NCBI GenBank assembly: GCA_025558095.1
Contig: JAIVFI010000023.1
Span: 558,001 to 622,000 of the forward strand
Direction: 5' to 3'
Length of the DNA: 64,000 nt
Source of the DNA: Hyaloraphidium curvatum
Lineage: Eukaryota > Monoblepharomycota > Hyaloraphidiomycetes > Hyaloraphidiales > Hyaloraphidiaceae
Shown: positions 10,781-22,300 of the stretch, in pieces
Position numbering within the stretch: the stretch's first letter is position 1
Layout: each line of letters opens with the position of its first letter
The notes under the pieces: model-generated
What the model saw: only the letters and a program-made list of their open reading frames with translations
The model's database searches: none
Told to the model about the DNA's origin: nothing
Program-made: the position numbers and the translations under genes

Positions 10781-11800
10781 ATGGCCCCTGCTGCTGCGAA
10801 TGGAGCGCAGAACGGCGCAGAGCGCCACGTGGACCCCGAAGACGACGCACGGAAGGCCGGTTATCTCGGCCCGACCGTTCTCGCCCCCTCCCTTTCTCCG
10901 CGGCCCCTGCCCATCGTTGGGATCCCTGCCTGCGTCAAAATGCTGCCTCCTCATCCTTTTCATAGTGTGGGAGACAAGTATCTGCGTGCTGTCAGGTGGG
11001 ATTAGGCCGGAGAGGCTGCTATCTTCTCGACTGACCTCGGCTGCTCGCTCCTGTCGAATAGCAACGGCGCCAAATGCCTTCCACTCCTGATCCCCGCGAT
11101 TCCCGACTTTTACGGCACCGAGTTTGTTCCGAGCGGCGCCGGTCCCGATTCGGACTTTATCGATGAGCTGCTCGCTCCCTTCGACGGGCTGCTGTTCACC
11201 GGCTCGGTCTCCAACCTCCACCCCTCGCTGTACGATTCCGACCACGAGCCCCTGCCGCCCCACGACCCTCACCGGGACAACACGACCCTTCCGCTCATCC
11301 GCCGCGCCATCGCCAAGGGCATCCCGTTCCTCTGCATCTGCAAGGGCATCCAGGAGCTCAACGTCGCGTGCGGGGGCAAGCTGCACCCCCGCGTGTGGGA
11401 AGTTCCCGGCATGCGCGACCACCGCGAGGATAAGCACGCTCCGATCGAGGACCAGTACTCGTATTCGGCCCACGACGTCGAGATCGTTCCCGGCGGCGTC
11501 CTCGAAAGCATCTTTGGTGCCGGCGAAGGCGGCGCACCGCGCACGCTGCACGTCAACTCGCTGCACTCGCAGGGGATCGCGGTCCCCGGGTCCTCGCCCA
11601 AGCTCCGCGTGGAGGCGCGATCCGTTCCGGACAATCTCGTGGAGGCGCTGAGCGTCGAGAACCATCCGTTCGGGGTCGGTGTGCAGTGGCACCCGGAGTG
11701 GCGCTTTTGGGACCAGGAGGACAGCGCGAAGCTCTTCGCGGTGTTTGGGAAAAAGGTCCGCGAGCACGCAATGAAGCGGAGGAAGGCTTCGCAGGTGTAG
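10781..11800 (+). CDS. Class I glutamine amidotransferase / gamma-Glu-GABA hydrolase-like (peptidase C26)
   Basis: Two exons: 10781-10995 and 11062-11800. The fold is that of PuuD-type gamma-glutamyl hydrolases: PIVGIPACV at the first strand, HPFHSVGDKY, GLLFTGSVSN, the nucleophile elbow ICKGIQELN with the catalytic Cys, VNSLHSQGI, and GVQWHPEW carrying the His-x-Glu of the triad. Members hydrolyse gamma-glutamyl amides such as gamma-glutamyl-GABA; a GABA aminotransferase-like gene lies 6 kb away, which may be coincidence. An in-frame ATG at 10703 would add 26 residues; 10781 was chosen for its CAAAATGG context and because conservation begins soon after. No signal peptide. It converges with the next gene, only 31 bp between stops. 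Confidence 0.88.
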
Positions 11801-11831
11801 ACGAGTGTACTTTTATCCACAGAGGAGTTGA

Positions 11832-12601
11832 CTATATCTTCTTCGCTGGCTTCCCCTTGTAGCCTGCGGGGAGCTTCCCGGGCTTGAAGGGGTGCCGGAA
11901 CGGGTGGTTGTCTGCAGACAGATAGTGTAAATGCGAACATGTGTTGGGCGAACCTGCAAAAGCCAACCTTTCGGGTAACCGCAGATACCGAGATCGGGGT
12001 AAAGGCCGTTCGTAGTCTCCTCGACACAGATGGCGTTGGGGTCAGAGGCGGCCGCCGAGTCTTCCGTCTCCATGGGGACGCCGACAAACTCCTCCGCTGC
12101 GGCCGCGTTGGACGTGTCCAGGGTTGCGCCACCGAGCGGCTGGAATCCCTCGGACGAATCGGCCCCAAGAACGCCCGCGGAGTCCGTAAGCGGTTCCGCC
12201 TCGGCGATGCTGCGGCCCCCGGCGATCGCGGGACCGAGACTGCCCTGAAGTGCAGCGACAAGCTCGGGCTTGGAAAACATCGCCTTGACCTCCTCGCCGA
12301 GCTGGTCGTACTTGGACTGCAGTTCGGCAAGCTGGGCCTTGAGCTTCTTGTTCTCGGCCGCCAGCGCGGCAGCATCGAGCTTCTCCTCCCGGGCTTCGGC
12401 CGCGGCCGCATCTGCGGCGTCGAGATCGTCGAGCGAGACCTTGGCGACAGTGGCAGTCTTGGACTCGGCGGTCTTGGTCTCGGCCTTGGGTTCGGCCTTA
12501 ATCTCCGACGTGGTCTCCGATGCGTCCTTGGTCTCCGCCTTCGTCTCCGAAGCCGCCTTGGAGGCCGACGTCGACGCAGAGCTCGACGTCTTCGAAGACA
12601 T
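11832..12601 (-). CDS. Ala/Glu/Ser-rich coiled-coil protein, function unknown
   Basis: Two exons on the minus strand, 12601-11968 and 11911-11832, give 237 residues. The first third is Ser/Thr/Lys/Glu low complexity with repeats of the type SETKAETKDASE. A predicted coiled coil (AALAAENKKLKAQLAELQ) follows at about residues 75-110. The C-terminal ~45 residues are different in kind: two Cys (AICVEE, LGICGYP) and a basic His/Pro-rich tail (NHPFRHPFKPGK) ending in KPAKKI. I do not recognise the family. A TTG-initiated frame upstream would add a signal-peptide-like stretch (VYAAFPCLLLLWL); without an ATG or a clear upstream exon I did not use it, but it raises the chance that the protein is secreted or membrane-bound. 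Confidence 0.65.
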
Positions 12602-13169
12602 CGTTGCTGTAGGTTCCAACCAAAGGAGCAGCAGACAAGGAAATGCAGCATACACAGGAAGCCCCAAGCAGAAGACGTGCCGACGAGTTCGATTCGAGGA
12701 TGGAGAGGGAATGGCGCGGGCGGTGGGTGAGGAGGAGCTCAGGGTGTCCCCCGCCGCGCGGATCCCACCTAAGCTGCTGTTTGCCGGCGCCGCGTGAGAG
12801 CAAAGACCCCAACGAGGAGCAGCGACTGCTGTTGCGAGCGGCTGGCGCCCGAGTGGCGGGAAGGGCGCTCCGCTGCAGTGGGGTCCGCTGAGGAGGAGTG
12901 CGGCGCCCTGACGATCGGACCCTGGACGACGCCCGCTGTGGACAGATTCCCGTGGCCGACAAAGCCGTTCCTGCGGTTTCGTCCCTCCTCATCGTTCGAT
13001 TCTTATCGCCCGACGAGGTTCGTTCAACGCGGCCGGCGCCTGGCCGCTCCGGAGTCCGGGGAGACACGCGTTGCTCACCGCCGTTCCGACGACGGACCTT
13101 TGGCTCGCCATCCCACCTCTCGCTTCTCGCCTGCTCCCGTACGTGAAACGCAGACTTCACTGAGTCGCC
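12602..13169. promoter_or_regulatory. Divergent intergenic region upstream of the LysM-metacaspase
   Basis: 568 bp between the divergent starts of the coiled-coil gene and the metacaspase. It should hold both promoters. The open frames here are shadow frames without domains. No binding site recognised. Confidence 0.4.
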
Positions 13170-15393
13170 ATGGGGGACCCATACGGAGCGCCGGGCGAGC
13201 TGAACCGGGCCCTCATGGACGGGAGCCTCCCCATTCAGGGCCAGGGGGCCATTCCCGCCGACCAGGCGGCGGCGCAGCTCGGAGGCTTGAAGCAGGTCAA
13301 CCAGAGGGGTTTCGCTGAGGGGAGGGGCAAGAAGAAGGCGCTCTTCATTGGGGTAAGCTGCCTCCTCGCCCACGAGCGATTCTATGTCGTAACACGAGTT
13401 CACGCGAACCAGATCAACTACCCCGGCACTGAGGCCGAGCTCCGGGGCTGTATCAACGATGTTCGGGTATGGATCGACAACAAAGGGCCCCAGAGTGCCC
13501 GCCGGTAGCTGACTGGCGTCCCACAGAACATGTACAACTTCGTCAAGACGAACTACGGCTTCGCGCAGCAGGTTAGTCTTGAGCCGTGCTCAACGGAGCT
13601 GATCGATTGAGCTGATTGTGCGGCCGTTCCAGGACATGATGGTCCTCACGGACGACAACCCGAACCCGTCGGGCAGGCCCACGGCGCAGAACATCATCGG
13701 CGCCATAGGCTGGCTCGTGAGCGGCGCTGCTCCCGGCGACTCGCTGTTTATGCACTACTCGGGACACGGTGAGCAGAAACGGAGCGGAGACGATAAACGG
13801 TACCTGACATTTGGTGTGTGCAGGGGGCACTGCGCGCGGCCAGGGCGGCACGATGCAGACCATCATCCCCGAGGACTACAAGAGGGTCGGCCAGATCTCG
13901 GACATCCAGCTGCACAACTACCTGTGCAAGAAGATCCCCGCCGGCTGCCAGCTGACGGCCATCTTCGACTCTTGCCACTCGGGCTCCGTGCTCAACCTCC
14001 CGTGGTCCTTCGTCGCCGCAGGCAGCCGCGAAGCCGGCGGCACCAAGATCGTCGAGGTCAACGGCCAATCCGGCATCGGCGCCTCCATGCTCTCCATGAT
14101 GTCGCAGTGGGGCAACAACCCGCAGCAGCTCATGAACATGATGTTGCAGATGCAGTCGCAAGGCTACGCGGTCACGAGCGGTGGCCGCGACCTGGTCACG
14201 GCCAACGCCATCGCCGACGCCCAGGTTCCGAAGTACACGATCCAGGCCGGTGGGTTTCGCAGGATCAGCGCGACAGATCTAAGGCGGCTGACATGTTGAT
14301 TGCGACCCGAAGGCGACACGCTGTGGAACCTCGTTCAGGCTGGCAAGGCCCCTTCGGTCGACGTCCTCATGCAGGCGAACCCCGGCATCGTGCCCGAGAT
14401 GCTCATGCCTGGCCAAGTCATCAACCTCGCGGTGCCGCCCAAGCCCCGGGACGCGCCCTTGATGATGGCAGGCGGGATATCGACCTACACGATCCAGGCC
14501 GGCGACACGTACTGGAACTTGGTGCAGAAGGGTTCGTTCGTTGGTTGCAATGGTCGTTGCAGCTCGGGTCCTGACCCGTCGATCCACCAGGTCGCGCGCC
14601 TTCCGTTGAAGCTCTCCAGGCCGCAAACCCGGGCGTCAACCCCGAGCAGCTCCAGATCGGCCAGGTCATCAACGTGCCCGAGTCGGCCGCGGCTGGTGTC
14701 GGCGGGCTCCGCTCCCTCGACGGCGTCCCCTCGGTTCCCTACACCATCGTGCAGGGCGACACGTACTGGAACCTTGTCGAGCAGGGCAAGGCCACCAGCG
14801 TCGACGCGCTCAACAAGGTCAACCCGGGCATCAACCCCGAGAACCTGCAGATCGGCCAGATCATCAACCTTCCCGTCTCTGCCACCGACCGCAGTACGTC
14901 CACTGCGTCCTCCTTCCTCCTAGCATTGCGATTTGCTAACCCGTCTGACCAGGTTTCGGCTCCTTCCTCGCCGCCCTCTTTGGCGGCTCCGTCGCACCCC
15001 AGTTCGTCCCGCCTCAGAACCCGACCGTCCCCCCGCCGCAGGCCCCCCCGGCAGGCAGTGGAGGGCAGGCCATGACCGGCCTCCAGGTCGACATCACGCA
15101 GGGCACCTGCATCCAGCTTTCCGGCTGCCAGGACGACCAGACCTCGGCGGACGCGACCATCGGCGGCAAGCCGACCGGCGCGCTGTCCTGGGCCTTCCTC
15201 ACGGCCATGGCGCAGATGCAGCGGCCGACGTACGAGCAGCTGATCCTGAAGATCCGGCAGTTGCTCGCCGGCAAGTTCACCCAGATTCCCCGTAAGTGGT
15301 GCCCGCGGACGGTGCCGCTGCCGTTGCTGACTCCAGATGGCAGAGCTGTCGACCGGGTATCAGATGGATCTCAAGGCGCCGTTCTCTCTCTAA
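13170..15393 (+). CDS. Type I-like metacaspase with three LysM repeats inserted before the p10 part
   Basis: Nine exons (13170-13352, 13413-13466, 13527-13571, 13633-13768, 13824-14249, 14313-14531, 14591-14893, 14953-15291, 15344-15393) give 584 residues. The p20 part starts with KKALFIGINYPG and carries the catalytic His in MHYSGHG (~138) and Cys in FDSCHSG (~190). Instead of passing to p10, the frame then holds three LysM modules: YTIQAGDTLWNL (~276-320), YTIQAGDTYWNL (~334-385) and YTIVQGDTYWNL (~405-450), each with an NPGI/V..PE..LQIGQVIN-type end. After a Pro/Gln linker the p10 signature appears (LSGCQDDQTSADA, GALSWAFLTAM) and the usual end QLSTGYQMDLKAPF. Metacaspases cleave after Arg/Lys with Ca2+ and act in cell death and proteostasis; LysM binds GlcNAc polymers (chitin, peptidoglycan). 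No signal peptide. All splice phases agree, so this is one gene. Confidence 0.9.
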
Positions 15394-15428
15394 GGTTGTG
15401 TATTGCTGCGAAAAAGATAACTATCGAT

Positions 15429-16382
15429 CTAGAGGCGCGACTTGCCGTTCCAGGACTTGTATCCCGGTCCCGGGCGGCTGCCCTGCTTCGCGTCGAACGT
15501 GCCGGCCTCCACGTCGGCGATGAAGCGGACCGTCTCGCGCACGCACTCGGCTGGCTTCTCGTAGATAAGCCAATGCCCGCAGTCGTCCAAGTCCACGAGG
15601 CGGATCCGGTCCGGATGCCTGCGGTAAAGCCACCATCCGTTCTCGACGCGCGCGATGCGGTCGTCCCGGCCTTGAAGCAGCAGGATAGGGGCGTTCCCGC
15701 CCGCCAAGTAGTCCTCTTTCGGCGTGACGAAGGTGGCCTTGCTCTGCGCCCGGAGAACGCGAAAGTCGGCCTCACGCTGGAGCTTCTCGTCCGGGGTGAG
15801 CTCCGACTCGGGCTTCGGCCTGCGGACGAGCGAGGCCACAAGGGCATCATCTGTCTTGTCCGAAGCCAGGATGAACTTGGTGAGGATGACCCGTTCCGCG
15901 AACGGCATGCTGCGCTCCTTGTTGAGCCGTCGCTGCGCGGCGTCGACCTCCTTGGACGCCGGGAACAGGCCTCCCGAGGCGTACATCACGAGGCCCTTGA
16001 CCAGATCGGGCCGGTCCGCCGCGACGCAGCGTGCCGTGCGATGACCATAGGCCCAGCCACCGAGAAAGACCTTCCGGCCCTTCCACAGGTGCTCGATGAG
16101 CATGACAACGTCCTGGGCCAGGAAATGCATGTCGACTTTCGGAGGAAACGCCGCGTCTCGGGTTCCCCCTTCCATGCAGCGGGGCGAGGCGACGATTATT
16201 CGGAGATCGGGCCGGGCTGCGAGCAGCTGGGCGGGGAACTTGTGCATTGTGCCGGCTCCCGAGCCCATGCCAGGCAGGAGGACGAACGGGATTCCGTTCT
16301 CGGGCCCCAGGGCACGGTACGAGAGCACGAGGCCCGGGGCGACCTCGGCCAGCGACGGCGGAACCGAAGAAATGTCCTGCAT
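15429..16382 (-). CDS. Alpha/beta-hydrolase with the nucleophile Ser replaced by Ala
   Basis: Single exon, 317 residues from the ATG at 16382 (an upstream GTG would extend it; not used). It has the alpha/beta-hydrolase pattern: FVLLPGMGSG for the oxyanion region, the nucleophile-elbow position FLGGWAYGHR, LLLQGRDDRI with the acid Asp, and DDCGHWLIYEKP with the catalytic His. The elbow should read G-x-S-x-G, but the codon is GCC (Ala). So Asp and His are kept while the nucleophile is lost. The protein may be a binding or regulatory pseudoenzyme, or may use another mechanism. No signal peptide. It converges with the metacaspase gene, 35 bp between stops. The fold call is firm, the lack of hydrolase activity is inference. 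Confidence 0.82.
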   Translation of the reverse strand: MQDISSVPPSLAEVAPGLVLSYRALGPENGIPFVLLPGMGSGAGTMHKFPAQLLAARPDLRIIVASPRCMEGGTRDAAFPPKVDMHFLAQDVVMLIEHLWKGRKVFLGGWAYGHRTARCVAADRPDLVKGLVMYASGGLFPASKEVDAAQRRLNKERSMPFAERVILTKFILASDKTDDALVASLVRRPKPESELTPDEKLQREADFRVLRAQSKATFVTPKEDYLAGGNAPILLLQGRDDRIARVENGWWLYRRHPDRIRLVDLDDCGHWLIYEKPAECVRETVRFIADVEAGTFDAKQGSRPGPGYKSWNGKSRL

Positions 16383-16495
16383 GGCTACACTATCTGAAGC
16401 GGTAGAGGCACGAAACGCCGCCTGCGTCAACGCGGGCACCGTCAGTCACCGTGCGGATTGACCGCCACCCCATCGACGCGAGCCCGCCCCGCACC

Positions 16496-17184
16496 ATGTC
16501 GACGCAGCCGGCCGTCCCGTCGGCGGTGCCGCCCCCGGCGCCCATGTACTTCACCCGTGCGTGCGCCCGTCGCGCCGCCCGCCCGCTCTGACCGCCCCGC
16601 AGAGCAAAAGGACACGTTCAGGTTCCTGAAGGGCAACGTGCGGGGATACAAAATCAAGAACTGGTCGGTAGAGCAGTCTTGGCGGACGCGGAGACGATGG
16701 GAGGGCTGCGCAGAGGCGATGGGGCGCGGGGCGGAGGGCCGCCCGGGCTCGGCACCGTGCTCACGGCGCCGCGCACACCACGGGCGCGGAAGCTGCCCAC
16801 GGGCTCTGGGGCTTGCTTTGCTGCACTCGATGGAGCTGATGGGGCGCAGTGGAGGCACATCTGGGACATCGGACGGCTGCGGGACCGCGTGGCGCTGGCG
16901 GCCGTGCATCGGCCGTACACCCCTACGGAGCAGCAAATCTGACCCGGAACCGCCCATTTACCACCGCAGGGCACCGTCTCTTATCGGCTGGGCCGGAGTT
17001 GTGGGCTTTGCGGCGCTGTGGATCCTCGAGGCGACCCCCATCGCCCGACGGGACGTCTTTTCGGTACGGTGGCGCCCACTGGCGGAAGGAATGCGGTCGC
17101 TGACGCAGGCATGTTCCGCAGCAACTCCCGATCATCGGCGGCTACTGGCAAAAGAAGCTGGAGGACGCGGAGAAGAAGGACTGA
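16496..17184 (+). CDS. QCR10: Ubiquinol-cytochrome c reductase subunit 10 (QCR10/UQCR11-like)
   Basis: Four exons (16496-16556, 16603-16663, 16970-17063, 17122-17184) give 92 residues. After a Pro/Ala-rich start comes FRFLKGNVRGYKIKNW, then one transmembrane helix (IGWAGVVGFAALWILE) and a C-terminal segment LPIIGGYWQKK. The order RFL..R....KNW, then W-G-VG..GL/ALW, then a short IMS-side tail matches the small single-span subunit of mitochondrial complex III (fungal QCR10, animal UQCR11). It sits in the inner membrane and helps assemble and stabilise the bc1 dimer. The second intron (306 nt) is long for this window; I see nothing recognisable in it. No other respiratory gene is nearby. Confidence 0.82.
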
Positions 17185-17382
17185 GCAGGCACTCGCTTCG
17201 CAGCGCGATCGGGCCGGTGCGCGAGCGCAATCCTGTCCGGCTTTGCTGGGAATAGACTCTTCGCCATGAAACTCGCTGGGTTCCGATCGTCATATTCTTC
17301 GCAGAGGGTCCGGCGGCGAAGCAACGGAGCGGGAGCCGATCCGTCGATCCAGCTCCGCCCGAATAATCAATCTCCGGCAACC

Positions 17383-19258
17383 ATGGCCCTCCCGTCGCGA
17401 TGCGCGCTCCTGCGCCCCGCCCTCGCGCGTTCCTTCTCCTCCACGCCCCGCCGCGCGCAGGCCGTCTCCACGCGCGCGGACCTGGCCACCGAGGCCGCTG
17501 TTGCGGACTACCTCGTCAACTCGATCGCGAAAGGCGTAGGACGGTCAACGAAAATCGTTGCCGAGCGCGGCGAGGGCGTATGGATTTACAGCATGGAGGG
17601 GAAGAAGTACCTGGATTCGACGACCGGAATCGGGGTTACGAGCACCGGTGGGCGCGGGGAAGGTCGGGCGTGGAAGACGGGGAGTGCGAACAACGTTCCC
17701 GCGTCCAGGGCACTCCCACCCGACGGTCGTGAAGGCGGTGCAGGATCAGGCGGCCAAGATCCCCCACGTGCAGGTGCTTGTCGGGCCTGTCCTTGCTTCT
17801 GTCGGCCGGCGGAGATTCTGACGGCGACCGACCTCTCTTCTCCCCACCTTCGGCCTTTTGCCGCCATTCTTGCTACGTAATAACAGCAAAATATCATGTT
17901 CCACCGGCCCATGTCGGAACTGGTGGCGCGCATGAAGCAGATCATGCCTGACCCCTCGCTGGACACCTTCTTCTTCTGGAACTCGGGAGCTGAGGCCGTC
18001 GAGGCCTCGATCAAGCTCGCTCGCCACGCGACCGGCAAGCCGAACGTGATCGTCGTCAACGGATCTTGTGGGTTGCCTTGAATCGGCGCCTCTCCGTCCC
18101 CTGACCATGTCGTTACTCTCTGGTTTACGCACCCTTTGATCACGTCCGTCAGACCACGGCCGCACGATGGGCACCATGGCAATGACCACCTCCAAGACCA
18201 TTTACCGCACCGGCTTCGGCCCGCTGATGCCCGGCGTCTTCGTAGCCCCTTTTCCGTATGTTGACCACTGCTCCAAGACGTGTGACTGCGCCGGCGAGAA
18301 GCGCGGCGTACCCGGCGTCAAACCCCCCGCCGCGGGCCTGAAGTGCACCAAAGATGCCATCGCCGCGCTCGAGACCCTCCTCAAGACGCAGTCGGCGCCC
18401 GAGGAGACGTGCGCTGTCATTCTCGAGCCCGTTCTGGGCGAGGGCGGCTACGTGGTGCCGCCGGCGGACTACCTGGCCAAGCTTAAAGAGGTCTGCGCCA
18501 AGAACAACATCCTCCTGATCGCGGACGAGGTGCAGACGGGCGTCGGGAGGACGGGGAAGATGTGGGCCGTGGAGCACTTTGGCGTGGTGCCGGACATCAT
18601 GATCTTCGCCAAGGGGATCGCGAGCGGGTACCCGCTGAGCGGGATCGTGAGCCGGAAGGAGCTGATGGACAAGCAGCCCCCTGGGTCGATGGTGCGTCCT
18701 GAGAAAGCAGGGTTGAACTCAATCTAACGTCTGCGCTATTAAGGGAGGCACCTACGGAGGCAACGCCGGTAGGTTGATCTCTTTCGGCAACGGGCCTTGC
18801 ACTCTAGCTGTTTGTTGTTCCTTTCAGTGGCATGCGCCGCCGCCGTCGCCACCCTCGACGTGTTCGCCAAGGAGAAGCTGCTCGAGAACGCCGCGGCCCG
18901 CTCCAAGCAGGCCTTTTCGCTGCTGCAGTCCAACCTGCCGCAGATCTGCACGGCCAAGGGGATCGAGGTCAACGTTCGCGGCCTGGGGCTCATGATCGGC
19001 ATCGAGTTCTCGGGGGAGAAAGTCAAGAAAGGTTTCGCGAACGCAATCTCTGAGGCGGCCATGAAGAGGTACGATCGCTAGCTCCGAGGTGCCGGCATTG
19101 GATTTGAGCGCTTCCACAGGCAGGAGATGTTCGTCCTCACGACCTCCATCTACGAAACGCTCCGGCTGATCCCGCCGATCAACGTGACCGAGGGCGAGAT
19201 GGCCGAGATCGCGAAGCGGCTGTTTGCCGCCGTCGAAGAGGTCGTCAAGGATCTGTAG
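17383..19258 (+). CDS. Class III aminotransferase, GABA aminotransferase-like, mitochondrial
   Basis: Seven exons (17383-17647, 17709-17773, 17887-18067, 18153-18691, 18744-18768, 18828-19068, 19120-19258) give 484 residues. The N-terminus is rich in Arg, Ala and Ser (RPALARSFSSTPRRA), as in mitochondrial targeting sequences. Fold-type I PLP enzyme motifs follow: GHSHPTVVKAV, FFFWNSGAEAVEA, SYHGRTMG, the GEGGYVVPP segment, LLIADEVQTGVGRTG, and the PLP-binding Lys in IFAKGIASGYPLSG. The motif set fits 4-aminobutyrate aminotransferases best; other omega-amino acid:keto acid transaminases of the class cannot be ruled out. A Cys-rich insertion (HCSKTCDCAG) lies between the PLP-binding halves. The 25-nt exon 5 (GGTYGGNA) is notably small. 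Confidence 0.88.
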
Positions 19259-19378
19259 GCTGGGCCAGGGAACTTGTAGCTGAGCGAGTGATCATGCCTT
19301 GTGCGGTGCGCAGCACCATGCATGAGGCAGGTGTGCCAAAGAGTCGTTGATGACCGAGTCGTCAACAACCAAGCAGCA

Positions 19379-22300
19379 ATGTTCGCCCGAGCTTCCCGCG
19401 CGTTACGCGGGCGCGGCGGAGCCGCTCCTAGCGCAACGGACATCTTCTATAGCGCAAGACGTGCCCGGGTGCCTTTTGCAGTCTTGGATGGGGCTGCGAG
19501 CTCGTCGCTGCACTCCAACGCCCGGTTGGGCCAAGCTGCCCCGCAGGCCCGCCCGGAGCCGGATGACGACCGGAACGCGAAATTGGGATTCGACGACTTT
19601 GTGGGGAGCTATGATGGCGTTTCTTCCCGGCGGAAAGGGCGGAGAAACCCGTCGCGGGACGCGGAAGATGTTCTGGTGGCAGACCGCGTCGCCCCACCGC
19701 TGGACAGGGACAACGGCGGCGATCAAGAACTAGTCGATCCTGCCACATTGGAGCAACCGACGTTCCTCACGCGCTCGCAGCAGCGAAAGCAGAACTTGGG
19801 CGCGAGACAAGGCCCCACGGCTCGGCGCGCACATTTGCCGTCTTCGGTCGATCTTCCTGGATCTTTTGGCGCGGCACCAGGCTCTGGGATGCCTGCTAGA
19901 TCTTCTGGACCAGAGATTGTTGCGGAACCTTCGCCGGACCTTTCTGATTCCCTGCCTCGGCGGCGTCGATCGATCGACAGCGCCCGAGAGCCTGCAGCGA
20001 CGTCTACCACGGTTTCATTTCCCGGCCAATCGCCGATGACAGCGGCGCGGCGCAATGGAGGGCCATCTAAAGAGGCCGACCCGTTGAATTGGCTGATTCG
20101 GGAGACGTCCGCCTTGAACCGTGCCGGCGCCGGACGGGGAGCGCTCGCAAAGATGCCGTCCTCTCGGAAAGCGGAGGAGCTATGGGACGCTTATGCGCAC
20201 GTCAGAGTCAACGAAGGACTCCTTCGCAACCTCCCGGTGACGACTTTTGGATCGCTCTGCCGCGCATTGAGGCCGCCCCACCGCGTTATGGGGGAGAGCA
20301 AGTCGAAGGATCTCATAACCGACCCAGGCACCAGAGCCGCCCTCATCGAGGACCTAGAACGGATCAAAACCATCGTTCGGGACATGAAGTTTATCGGTCT
20401 TCTTCCAGATAGCACCATTCATGCCGTCTTCGTGCTGGCGACGAAAGACACGATTACGTCAGTGCCCTTTCTTCGTCTGTGCCGTGTCGGTGGCTGACTC
20501 GAATCATCGCAGAACATTCAAGGGCGCCGTCGAACATCTGGAGTTCTGCAGAGAGCACGGAATCCATGTCACGCACAGTCTCGCGGCGGTTGTCCTGAGG
20601 GACCTTGGCAGATACGGCAACTACACGGCTTACCTACGCCTCTTCGATTTGATTCAGCGGGAACCATTTCGTTTGGAGCCCAGCGGCCCGCTTTGGAGCA
20701 CGATGCTGGTCGCGATCATTTACGCCCGCGTGGAGCGCAGCGAGCCGGATCTGGGCTACCACGTTGGCCCAAACGTGCTGGCCGACTTGAAGCTCCCCAG
20801 TGTCTTCACCCGCTACCGAGGGACGTCGCGCAAAGCCGACACGTGGGCACTTGGATCCATGGAGTATGCAATGCTGCCGAACCAGAAGTCGGCGGGGATC
20901 GAGCCCTCGCCGATCGATTCCGATGCCGCCGACTTGCAGCACATCTTTGCCGAAGATGCTTTCCCCAAGGATCTGTGCTCCGCGGACATGCCTGCGGGCT
21001 CAATTACGCCGATTCGGAAGGTTCTCGCGGCCTTCCAGCGCGCTTGGTCGGCCGGCGAATGGGAAACAGTTGAAGGGGCAGCCAAGCTCACCCCCGTCAG
21101 CGTGTTCAACCTTGCCATGTTTGCTTGCTCGGTCATGGGCAGACCGGCTTTGGCTATTGAGTTCCTCAGGCTGATGAAGTCGGAACCGTATAACGTTGCC
21201 CCGGATATGTTTACGTACACGGCCTTGCTGCACCAGTGCGTGCTGGCCGTGAAGCACAACCGCTCTGCGCCGATATCGCCCAACCTGGCCTCTGCCCTGG
21301 GCTCGCCGCCCAGCCTCGAGGCTGCGGCTGTTCAACGCCGGAACGCTGTTCTCTCAGCCGAGTCCATTTGGGAGGATATGGTTTCCCGGAACCTCAAGCC
21401 GAACGTGGTGGCGTTTTCGACAATGATCAATCTGTACTGCGAGAACGATGAGGTGAGCCGATGTCTTCAGGTGAGGCTGGCAGCTGGCCCTGATCGCGTG
21501 TTCGACCATCCCAGCCCGAGAAAGCTCTCCACCTTTTGCGCTTGATGAAGGCGGTTGGGGAGCCGCCAAACGTCGTGACCTATGGCATCCTCATCAACTA
21601 TCTGCTTGAGCAAGATGATACGCCCGGTGCTCTGGCCGTGTTCCGGCAGATGAAGGACCAGGGTGTGCGGCCCAGCGTCGTCATCTACACGAGCCTCATT
21701 AGCCACTTCCGGAGCAAAGGGAACCTGCAGGGTATGGAGGAGGTCTGGAACCAGCTCACGGACCCTGCGAGCCCGGTCAAGCCCAACATCTTCACGGTGT
21801 GCGCAATGGCCGCGGAGTACGGATCAAAAGCGCTCCCGCGCAAGATGCTGGGCGTCCTGGACAAGGTTGCTCGGTCCGAGCTAGCCACGGACTCGGCAAT
21901 TTGGAACGCCGTCATGGATGGACTTGGTCGGACCGTGCAGCTGACGCGCTACTACTACCTTAACGAGCGGAATGGGCCACAGGACGACGGGGAGCACGGA
22001 GCTCCTCATGACTTCGCCTCGCAGGAAGAACTGAAGCGCAACGCAAAGTCATTCTACGCCATGGCGATGGAGATGTGGAAATCGCGCTGCCAACGGAGGG
22101 CGTTTGATTCTGCCGTGGTCCCCGAGGATTTGAGGGACAGCTTCCCATTCGGCGGCCTTCTTGGGCCGCCGATCGACATGTCGACGATATGCTCTGTTTT
22201 CGACATGGTGGGCTACTCTGGTACCCGTCGTGAGCTCGACGACGCCTGGAACGATGCCATGGATGTGCTCTCGAATGCCTATGCTCCCTCGGGAGCACCT

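Noticed and set aside
9746-11767. 673-codon minus-strand frame covering the epimerase-like gene and beyond
   Set aside because: Only the part below 10651 is the real gene; the rest is antisense to the amidotransferase, whose exons and motifs are clear.
11269-12651. 460-codon minus-strand frame, Arg/Pro-rich
   Set aside because: Out-of-frame shadow of two real genes; low-complexity RRRPPR composition.
12602-12667. Signal-peptide-like N-terminal extension of the coiled-coil protein
   Set aside because: It begins at TTG with no ATG, and no upstream exon could be joined; the ATG at 12601 was used, and the possibility is noted.
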